From: Serpula lacrymans var. lacrymans S7.9
Lineage: Eukaryota; Basidiomycota; Agaricomycetes; Boletales; Serpulaceae
Length of the DNA stretch: 64,000 nt
Assembly: GCF_000218685.1 (NCBI RefSeq)
Contig: NW_006763306.1
Location: 430,835-494,834, forward strand
Reading direction: 5' to 3'
Part shown: positions 10,715 through 18,710 of the stretch, one piece after another
Position numbering within the stretch: position 1 is the first letter of the stretch
How the letters are laid out: each line of letters starts with the position of its first letter
The notes under the pieces: model-generated
Databases searched by the model: none
What the model was told of the DNA's origin: nothing
The model's input: the letters and a program-made list of their open reading frames with translations, nothing else
Translations under genes and position numbers: made by a program

Positions 10715-12955
10715 TTTCCGGATTCATTGAATATGACATGCCGACTGGAAAACACAGTCCGTTTTTCAGTGTCTAGGAGTTTGTAGGCTTGCTTTCCATG
10801 TGTGTAGCCAATCATTATGGCTTTGCACCCCTTGGAGTAAAACTTCCCTTGCCTTTTGTCTTTCGGAATCAAGGCATATGCTTGGCATCCAAAAGGGCGA
10901 AACAAAGTTGGATCAACTCTCCTTTTAAACAGTATTTCATATGGGGTCTTTCCATGGAGTCCTGATGCTGGGCTGCGTGCTATGATATATGCAGCTGTTT
11001 GCATGGCATCTACCCAAAATGACTTTGGGAGCTTGGAATCATGGAGCATAGTGGTTGCTAATGTAGCCAATGTCTGATTCATGCGTTCTGCAATGCCATT
11101 TTGTTCCGGAGTATCTGCAGCTGTAGTTTCTTGGATGACACCATCTCCTCGGAGTTGATTTTTGAATGCATTGCCAGTATATTCTCCTCCCCCATCGCTC
11201 CGGAGGAATTCTGTGTATAGTGGAGTGAAGTTTTCTTCTCCCAAATGAGTCCGGAAGAATGTTTGGACATCTTCTTTCCATTGCTTGTATCATTCCAGTG
11301 CTTCACTTTTATGTTTTAGGAAATATATCCATGGAAATTTGGAGAAATCATCTACAATGATAATCCAGTACTGAAAACCCTCCCTGGAAGTTGGTTTGAT
11401 TGGTCCTCCAACATCTGTGTGCACAATTTATATGGGGCGCTTGGCTCGGTTTCCTCTAGTGGACTTGAAAGGTAATTTCTTCATCTTTCCTAAAGCACAA
11501 GGTTCACAAAACTCCGGGGTTCCGGTAAGGGTGTCTATGTCCTGGAGCTGTCTTTTTGTAACCATTTGTTGCAAGCAGTCCATTCCAATGTGTCCCATTC
11601 TCCTGTGCAATAAATTTACATCTACTGCTGCAAAAGCTGACTCCGGGTTGATTTCGGGTTTTGCTTGGATGTGATAAAGTCCTCGCTTGTGTAACGCAGT
11701 GAGGATAAGTTCCTCCTTTTTCCGAACTTCACAAGCATTTGACCCTGCTGGAAAAAGTGTTGATAACCCCGTTTTGGACAATTTGTGGACAGAGACAAGT
11801 GCTAACGTGAAGTTTGGCACAAGTAAGACATTTGACAGTGCAATATTGTAGTCTTTTTTGCCAACAGTTGCTTGTAGGATTACTGTTCCAATGCCAATGG
11901 CATTTACAGAGGATTCATCCCCAAAACTGATTGTCCTCGGAGGATGCAGAACATGGTATGTTCCTGGCTCAAACCAGGAGTGGTGAGGGACCATGTGGGA
12001 TGTTGCTCCACAGTCAATAATAATTGTTGTTTTGGTCTTATCGGGTTCCGACACAAGGCAAGCTTGAATGCGTTTAGCAAGGGGCTTGGAAATATGTACA
12101 TGTTCCAATGCAATATGACTCTGTTCCTCCTCGGAGTCAGATCCAGATGATTGCTCCGCCATATTTGCCTTTTCCTTTTCTTTTCCTTTATCCTTGTGTC
12201 TTTCCTTTCCCTTCTTCCTCTGACCTTTTCCGGCTGACTGAAGTGTTCGACACTCCGAGGTGTTGTGTGATTTGGCTTTGTGGAAGTCACACCACTTCTT
12301 CTCAGATTTGAGTGCTGATTTGGAACCTCCAGGGGCCTTCCCTGACTGTCGTGCAACTTCTGCAGTGATCCGGATCTCAACTGCATCAAAGGTAAGTTTA
12401 TTTTCTTCAATCGTGTTGATTACCAATGACTGAAATATTTGCCATTCAGGAGTGCATGGGAGAGATTGGAGAAGAGCAAAGGCCATGATTTTGGTATCAA
12501 CTCCTAGTTTCATTCCGGAGAGGTGTGAATCAATTGTCTGGATTTTCACAATGTGGTCCTGGATAGGTGATATCCCATCCCAGGACAATTTGGTGAGTTG
12601 CTGGAATGAATAGAAGGCCGAGGCAATGTTGGACGTCTGATGGAGTGAGACAAGTTTATCATATAACTCCTTGGAGCTGGTGAGGTCTCCAGTCCTCATT
12701 AGGAGGGCATCAGAGATGTGGTCCTGGATGATTCCATGTGCCTTCTCATCCTTAAGTATCCAGGTAATCTCAGGATCCTCTGAGGAGGTAGGTTTTCCTG
12801 GTGAGGGCTTAAGCTCCTCTCCAGTAACAACCCGGAGAACTTTTTCCCGACGTAGCTTTGAGATGATCCGGAGTTTCCATATCTGAAAATTGTTGGGTCC
12901 AGTGAGAACTGGACATGCGGTGTCATGCACCAAAGTTGAGTAATAGCATGGACAG
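10715..12955 (-). pseudogene. Copia gag-protease-integrase with two nonsense codons
   Basis: In element direction: gag (PVLTGPNNFQIWKLRI start block; a Cys/His knuckle CDFHKAKSHNTSEC), protease IIDCGATSHM, GAG-pre-integrase zinc segment LLHRRMGHIGM..CEPCALGK, integrase core HTDVGG, SDGGGEYTGNAF and TPEQNGIAERMNQTL (the D,D,E triad). Stop codons break the frame: TAA just after RAKRPI (~11428) and TGA after SEALE (~11290). A frameshift follows FNESGK at ~10720. No gag ATG exists: the open frame runs ~20 codons into the foreign insert (to 13017), so the original start was separated by that insertion. Confidence 0.85.
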
Positions 12956-13230
12956 GTGTCAATAATGAAGCGAATATTCAAAAGACTCGCCTTTTCGCCA
13001 CACAGGCACAGTGCCACGTGGAATAGTAATTAATATTGCCCTTTTTGAACTTGTGGCTGATCAGCACCACCTCTATTAGGCAATCCAGTCACGCTCACCT
13101 TTGCTTTTCCATCCGGTACTTTCCGTGTTTCGGCATTTCGGCAAATTTTTGCGTCGCCACTGGCTACACATTGCATTGTGCCCTCGCTTTTGTCGTTTCC
13201 CTTACTCCCCTTCCTTTGCCTAGCCCCACC

Positions 13231-13773
13231 ATGGGCCCCTTCCTCTCCTTTTTATTCTCACCTGACGGTCGTTTCTGGATCCCCATTCTAATCCACTTTT
13301 TCGTCACCTCCACCCTCCTCCTCCTCATTTTATTTGCACCCCCACCATTTCTGATGTCACCACTTCCTATCCGCTTCCGTCACCGATCCGTTGACTACCA
13401 CGTGCCACTGCTGATATCAGCAAAGCCCCGGCGGCCAGTTCAAATAGGGCAACAGGTCCATCTTTATGACGTCAATCTACCATCATATACTATCAAAACA
13501 TCGGTCGCTCGTCTTGCCTGGTTGGAGCGTGGGTGGGTAATTTTTGAGCTGGAGAAGGTTCATCCCCTTGCGTCGCCCATGTTTATTGCTGTCCCATTCA
13601 CTTGGGTACACTTATCTTTTGTCCATCGTCTTCGCTACAGCTACACCTACCACACGCTGCCTGGGACTCACTTGTTCCAAATTGGGACTACTCCTCTCCC
13701 TCCCTCGTTTGACCAGGTGGTCCAACACAACCAGTCCATTGGTAAGGCCATGGAACTGTCGGATTTGGACTAG
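13231..13773 (+). CDS. Unknown 180-residue ORF inside the insert
   Basis: ATG in good context (CCCCACCATGG), though the frame is open further upstream. A hydrophobic stretch near residues 16-40 (FWIPILIHFFV...) is followed by Pro-rich and then globular-looking sequence (VHLYDVNLPSYTIKTS; RLAWLERGWVIFELEKV). No family is recognised. It may be a passenger or domesticated ORF of the inserted element, or a chance frame in pyrimidine-rich DNA. Confidence 0.3.
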   Translation: MGPFLSFLFSPDGRFWIPILIHFFVTSTLLLLILFAPPPFLMSPLPIRFRHRSVDYHVPLLISAKPRRPVQIGQQVHLYDVNLPSYTIKTSVARLAWLERGWVIFELEKVHPLASPMFIAVPFTWVHLSFVHRLRYSYTYHTLPGTHLFQIGTTPLPPSFDQVVQHNQSIGKAMELSDLD

Positions 13774-14183
13774 GTGGTGGACCTGTGGCTCCAGTTTCTT
13801 TTCTTCAGCAGAACATTCATTTACAGTGCGATTATTTTTGATTTTTGAATCATTTTTATGGACACATATTTTTTTAGAATGCCTGACTGACAATAAAGGA
13901 ACTGTGTTGATACTGATAGTGTTTTGCCTTGCCCTTTTTTTACTGCATCTTCCCATGACATCATGATTTTCCTGCTCTCTTTTTGCTATTGGACTTTACT
14001 TTATGGCTGTACAAACCTGTGACATTACTCACAGCATTCATTGTTCTATCTCTTTCTTTTCCTTTTTTTGACAATCTTATCCTGTACTACCTACGCAGGA
14101 TTTGTCAGCATACATTCCTTCCTTCATGTTCTTTCTCATTCTTTTTGCACAGCTATACTGTGCATAGCCTACTTTTCTTTTAC

Positions 14184-14191
14184 TATATAAA
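14184..14191 (+). promoter_or_regulatory. TATA box within the insert
   Basis: TATATAAA, about 30 bp before a C/A-rich start-like region (ACAACAAGAACTC). It points away from the 180-residue ORF. This arrangement is typical of a U3/R border in an LTR. Confidence 0.4.
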
Positions 14192-14813
14192 CCCCTGTAT
14201 TTTACCTTGTAAAAAAAACAACAAGAACTCAATTCCAGACTTCTTCTCTACCTTCAAGTTCACTACTCTGCTACTTGTGATCCAGTGTGGTCACAACACT
14301 TCCCACTGCTACCACTGTTAATTGCTGTCATCGTCACTTCCCACTTTTGAAGTCATTGTTACCCCTTTCGATTAGAGTCCTTCTGAGCACTACAGTCTGT
14401 GTGTCAGGAGCCTGCTATCACTGGGAACCTCGTCATGTTGTCATTCTCAAACCTACCTTGTGCTACAATTAGCAAGGTAGTGCTCGTCTATACTCATCAC
14501 AAAGCCCCTATCCTTCTATAAATTCAACTATCCCTCCTCCTCAAAACCCACACTCATACACCTCTGGGTTTTACTTTGAAGGATCTTTATACGTACCACC
14601 CCACGAACAACCAGACCACTACACTGTTCTAGGAGGCAAAGCCCATAAACAAGTTCCGTGGAATCTGGGAGGATTGTGTGTTAGTTTGTTTTGTGTGTGG
14701 TTTTTCTAACTGCAGTTCTCATCATCGACAGCAGATGTATCGTGTGCTGTGGTCATGGTTCCAAGGTTGCCGTTTCAAATAAGAATTATTTCCTGCGTAG
14801 CTTTTGCGCACCA

Positions 14814-14825
14814 GGGCTCATAACC
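14814..14825 (-). promoter_or_regulatory. Copia primer-binding site, half-tRNA type
   Basis: The plus strand reads GGGCTCATAACC directly next to the 5' LTR. This is the anticodon stem-loop of initiator tRNA-Met (CAU anticodon). The element RNA would therefore pair with the internal part of tRNA-iMet, as in Drosophila copia and yeast Ty5, not with the tRNA 3' end. Confidence 0.8.
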
Positions 14826-15040
14826 TAATAAAACTATGTGAAACTCAGCCGCTGCCCAAGAGGCTATAGAAACAACTGAGGTATTTCTATACTAAACCCC
14901 CTACTACTTATAGCCGGAGGTGCTACTCGCTATAGTATATTGACTCCTAGGAGAACAATGGTGACTCTATGGAGTGGTGGCTATGCTCCATGGAGAACAA
15001 TGGCTGCTTTGGCAGAGACCGGGTTTATCCGGTTTTATCA
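14826..15040 (-). repeat. Copia 5' LTR (short form)
   Basis: 215 bp. It matches the 8023 LTR over both ends but lacks a ~130-bp block between two copies of the CAGCCGCTGCC..GAGAGGCTATAG unit, as expected from recombination between those direct repeats. It has one CTCCTAGGAG palindrome instead of two. Confidence 0.85.
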
Positions 15041-15780
15041 GTACCGTCCTGATATACTAAGATAATGGTAGGTATTTCCTGCCAGCAACATGTCAGGATT
15101 ATAGTGTATTTTAAACTCCACCTGGTATTATCACCGCCCTCACATTTTCCTGATGCAGCTGCTGCTTCACATGTATACTTTACATAGACCTTAATCCCCC
15201 CTCAAACAGGGGCAGACCATCATGGGCACCATGCAGATCAAGCGAGGATGTTTATCATCTTCGTTATTGGAATACCAAAAGACTGCTTGTAAGGATGATT
15301 GTCAGAAGTAGAATACTTCTTTGTCTGTCAGTTCGCAATGTGCGTTGTCCACTGTGTTGTGTGCGGGATCATGTTCACTGCGAAAAAACCCAAATTATGC
15401 AACATGGGAATTTCCCGAACATCCGCAGATTCCCGCTGCGTTTCAACCAGATGTTCACCAGATATCAACTGGCTTGAATGAATACCGAATGCACAAATTG
15501 TGCCGCCAGCGTTCACTGGATTCTACTTGGATTTACACCACAATACCCTTCGTTGTAATCTGGAGTTACCAATATCGAGGTATTATCATTTCGCTATCCT
15601 TGAGTATTACATAATATAAACTGACACTGATCCCTCAATATAGATTAATATCCTCCTGCTTCTCTGAGTCGCACTTTGATAGACAGCAAAGAAAATGTTG
15701 CTGTATAGTTTACATGACCTCCTACATAGCATAAAACTAATGCCACCATCTCTTTATGCCCCCCCAAAAAAACACTCCAG
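15041..15780. other. Intergenic between Copia and the interrupted gene
   Basis: Three overlapping short frames near 15295-15614 are frame shadows with no motif. No LTR end or repeat was recognised. It may contain the promoter of the gene starting at 15781. Confidence 0.4.
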
Positions 15781-16718
15781 ATGTCCTCTCACACAACACT
15801 CCAAGCTCCATCAGCCGAACGAGCACCTAACACAAATATTGTGTTACTCAAAGCGGCTGTAAGAGACATTGAAGAGATGAAGATTACTCACCTTGCATTC
15901 AAGGATCTAACAGACAAACGTGTCAAGATTCTGAATGCCAAAAACCTCCTCTTGAAGCAGGACAATCTGCAGATGAAAGCTGACATTGAAAGCCTGAAAA
16001 AACAGGTTGACTTCTTGAACAAAAACATGGGTGTAGAATGTGTGGAGTACGACAATAATGGAGAGGACCAGGCAGCCGAACAAGTCAATAACAATGATGC
16101 AAGCACAACACAGTCACTTACCAACACCAATATTTCCCTTTCCAACATTGATCCGTCAAGTGTTGATTTGGAGACCCTGTCACCGGAACAAAAAGAGAAT
16201 ATAAGCCTTGAAGTGGCCGACTCAAAAATTGTCAAGGTGAGTAAATATATTATGCAAACACTACAATAAAAAAAATTAACCTATAGCTATCAACAGGATG
16301 CTATAAATGAAGTGTTCATGAGAAAAATGGGTGTAGATAAACCGGAAGCAAAACACTTACCCAATTTCCCCTCCTCTATCAGCCAAAGTATGTGGCCTGT
16401 TGATCAAGCTACAAATCAGCCGTTCCTTCGGTTCAAATGGAAAATGCCAGCAGATGAAGCCACGAACAGTAGCAATTTAGTTGCAATACAATCTTGGGTA
16501 GTCAACAACGCACCTGCAGAATTTCCCACCATATCCAGGATGCTTCGACTCTTACTTCCCAAGGACCTCAAACAACGAATCCACCTACATTTCCAATACA
16601 TGTCACGCCAGTTTTGTCTCAATACACAGAAGGTCCAAGCACGTGAGAAAGAGTCTGAGGCAGCTCAATTAATTGATGATGATGACGATGAAATTGCCAT
16701 CAGTGTACCTGTATCTAA

Positions 16719-17104
16719 TGTTACGATAACACAATTTCCGGACATCTCCTTTCCTTTTTATTCTCCGCTTTAACTTTATACTTTAAGTACCACGCGGCAT
16801 TTCCCTTTCTCGCGCTGCGTTGCCTTTCTTTTACTTTTAGACTTAACTCTCTCACGCAGTGGAGCTGGCCATACGGGCTAGACCCTATGACATCATCAGC
16901 CACTGCCTTCATCAACTGTATAGTACACATGTACAAACAACCTGTAGTAGTATATATACCCCAATAGATCCAGGAGACTCCTCAGCGAGTCCTCCTGTTG
17001 TATACCAACAAACTCTCTGCAGCTTAAGGGGTAACCACTCCCTCAACATCTTCTTTATAGTGTGTTCTTGTGTGCGCCAGAGTAACTAACTCTTGGTTGT
17101 TACA
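16719..17104 (+). repeat. Gypsy 5' LTR
   Basis: 386 bp, starts TGTTACGATAACAC and ends TTGGTTGTTACA (6-bp terminal inverted repeat TGTTAC/GTTACA-like). Same length as the 3' LTR. Confidence 0.95.
16951..16958 (+). promoter_or_regulatory. Gypsy LTR TATA box
   Basis: TATATATA, 33 bp before AGCGAGTCCT, the sequence that pairs with the PBS. The spacing fits transcription starting at about 16984. Confidence 0.7.
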
Positions 17105-17116
17105 TTAGGACTCGCT
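16984..17116 (+). promoter_or_regulatory. Self-priming signal: mRNA 5' end and PBS
   Basis: AGCGAGTCCT (16984-16993, predicted RNA start) is the exact reverse complement of AGGACTCGCT (17107-17116), which begins 2 nt after the LTR. This is the layout of Tf1-type self-primed elements, in which the first ~11 nt of the RNA are cleaved and prime minus-strand DNA. No tRNA 3'-end complement was noticed at the PBS. Confidence 0.7.
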
Positions 17117-17623
17117 CTTTCTACTCTCTCGCACGTTTGTGCAAAAAGTCCCACTGGGCACCCGGACTCCAGGGTGAAGGAGATTGGTTAGCGGTTAGGA
17201 ATATCCCGTATAGCAAATAGGTGCGCTCCTAGCGACGGCCTCGTAGTGCTTTGGGAGAAGAACCCAAAACCTGTGATACGCGGCCCCCAGCGTTAAGGGG
17301 AGTACTTAGCTCAGCAGCTGGTGTGGAACCACTGTTGATTAGAATAAAAATACATAACTTCTTTTTCGAATACCTCTGACCAGGCCGGGCACTTGCCTCC
17401 GCCAGTCTGGAGAAGGGTTGACAGCTTAACAAGCGGACCACCCCCTGACAACCGTTCGGACCAGGGTTTATTACGTTTACATTTTATATACATTTTCAAA
17501 TACTATAGTGTGGGTAGTCGGAGATTGAGATCCGATACTCAGCTGGGAAGAGGTTGATCCGCAGATAGCAAGCGGGGACCCCCAGTTACCTATTTTTACG
17601 TTACCCAAAGAGAACAAGTCGAC

Positions 17624-18688
17624 ATGTCGTCGCAACCCCAAGATATGAATGCGCTACTGCACGCAATGCGTGTGCAGATAGCTGAATTAACCTCGCAGCT
17701 CGCCGAGATACAGGCCAACCCCCCTGTAGCAACCCCCTCGGTAGAGAAAAGGTTTAATAAGAAAGTCGAAGTCGTCGCTGACCCTGGCGCCTTCGAAGGA
17801 GACAGAGCGCGATTTGCCGAATGGTGGATCAAGCTCCAGATTTGGGTCAAGGCAAACTGGGACGCTTTCGCCGACGATTTTGAGGTAGCCACTGCGGTGC
17901 TATCTCGCCTAAAAGGACCTGTGGCGGGTCGATACGCCCAAGTAAGACTCCAGGAATGCTACACCGCGGGTGTGTGGCCCACCTGGGACGATCTCAAAAC
18001 AGAGATAGAAAAATATTTCAAACCGCAAGCTGAGCGTGACTGGGCGCGTCAGCAAATCCGTTCCTTCAAACAAGGAAACATGAGGACGGATGATTTTGTA
18101 ACCCGGTTCCTGGCCCTCTCAATCCAAGGGGGTCTTGGCAATGAACACGCAGTGGAACTGCTAGAACGCAATGTGAACCCTCGCATTGCAGAACAGATCT
18201 ATCTGCAGGATACACGAAGTGACAACTTGGCCCTGGCGGCTGAGGAAGTACGACGAGTCGGTAGAGCCATAGAGCTCTACACCATGCACCAAGGTGGCGG
18301 GTCCACCAAACAAAACAACACACCCCAGAGGCGCCCTGGGTCATCAAACCAACATCATAATCACTCTCACGGGTTCAAGCTGTTCGGGCTGCAGCCAGGA
18401 CAGGGTGCTCCTATGGATATCGGCGCGGTCCAAGGCGGACAAATGCGCAGATTCAAGGGCAACTGTTACAACTGCGGCCAAGAGGGACACATGTCCCGAG
18501 ACTGTAGAAACGGGGCGCAGGCTGCCCAACAAAAAAATAAAGGGCGCCAGGTGCGCCAACTAGAAAACGAAAAACCGGACGATCGGCTCAACTCTTTGGC
18601 CGGTCGTTCTTACGACGAAATCCGGGCCTTCTTCTATGACCAACAGGTCAACGAAATGAAGGCTCAGGGAAAAGAATTCGGGGCTTAG
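17624..18688 (+). CDS. gag: Gypsy Gag polyprotein
   Basis: 354 codons from ATG (MSSQPQDMNALL). The capsid-type retrotrans_gag region spans about residues 60-180 (FAEWWIKLQIW; WDDLKTEIEKYF; TDDFVTRFLAL). A basic, Gln/Asn-rich linker leads to one CCHC zinc knuckle, CYNCGQEGHMSRDC, at about residues 281-294. Gag forms the virus-like particle and binds the element RNA. The stop TAG (18686-18688) lies inside a hairpin that follows a slippery heptamer (next entry), so a fraction of ribosomes is expected to continue into pol. Confidence 0.92.
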   Translation: MSSQPQDMNALLHAMRVQIAELTSQLAEIQANPPVATPSVEKRFNKKVEVVADPGAFEGDRARFAEWWIKLQIWVKANWDAFADDFEVATAVLSRLKGPVAGRYAQVRLQECYTAGVWPTWDDLKTEIEKYFKPQAERDWARQQIRSFKQGNMRTDDFVTRFLALSIQGGLGNEHAVELLERNVNPRIAEQIYLQDTRSDNLALAAEEVRRVGRAIELYTMHQGGGSTKQNNTPQRRPGSSNQHHNHSHGFKLFGLQPGQGAPMDIGAVQGGQMRRFKGNCYNCGQEGHMSRDCRNGAQAAQQKNKGRQVRQLENEKPDDRLNSLAGRSYDEIRAFFYDQQVNEMKAQGKEFGA

Positions 18689-18710
18689 GTCACTTGGGTA
18701 CCTTAGCTCC
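18667..18710 (+). promoter_or_regulatory. Gag-Pol -1 programmed frameshift signal
   Basis: Slippery heptamer G GGA AAA (18667-18673, written in the gag frame), 6-nt spacer, then a hairpin: 18680-18685 pairs with 18705-18710 (one G-U), a T-T mismatch, 18687-18690 pairs with 18700-18703, 9-nt loop 18691-18699. The -1 frame opens only after a TGA near 18637 and has no ATG before the pol domains, so the overlap is 18640-18688 and the heptamer sits within it. Confidence 0.75.

Larger units (their letters stand above)
12956..14726. mobile_element. 1.8-kb unexplained insert in the Copia leader
   Basis: Lies between the Copia PBS and gag, where a leader of tens of bases is expected. GACAG occurs on both sides (12951-12955 and 14727-14731), as for a 5-bp target duplication. 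The ends are also nearly inverted repeats: TGTCAATAATGA (12957-12968) and TCATCATCGACA (14719-14730), 10 of 12 matching. It contains a plus-strand open frame and a plus-strand TATA box. It could be a long solo LTR or a non-autonomous DNA element; no transposase or RT is visible. Ends are uncertain by a few bases because the TIR and the GACAG repeat overlap. Confidence 0.5.
8023..15040 (-). mobile_element. Copia-type LTR retrotransposon, decayed and rearranged
   Basis: Element of about 7.0 kb on the minus strand. 3' LTR 8023-8364, polypurine tract AGTGGGAG (complement of 8365-8372), pol then gag reading leftwards, a 1.8-kb foreign insert in the leader (12956-14726), primer-binding site 14814-14825 and 5' LTR 14826-15040. 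The order gag-PR-IN-RT-RNase H defines Copia/Ty1. The LTRs begin TGAYAAAACCGG and end TTTTATTA. The two LTRs differ in length (342 vs 215 bp) and the outer flanks (CGCAA left, GTACC right) do not form a target duplication, so the present ends were probably brought together by recombination. Two nonsense codons and two frameshifts in the coding region make it inactive. Confidence 0.85.

Noticed and set aside
8018..15045. Target-site duplication for the whole Copia element
   Set aside because: Left flank CGCAA and right flank GTACC do not match.
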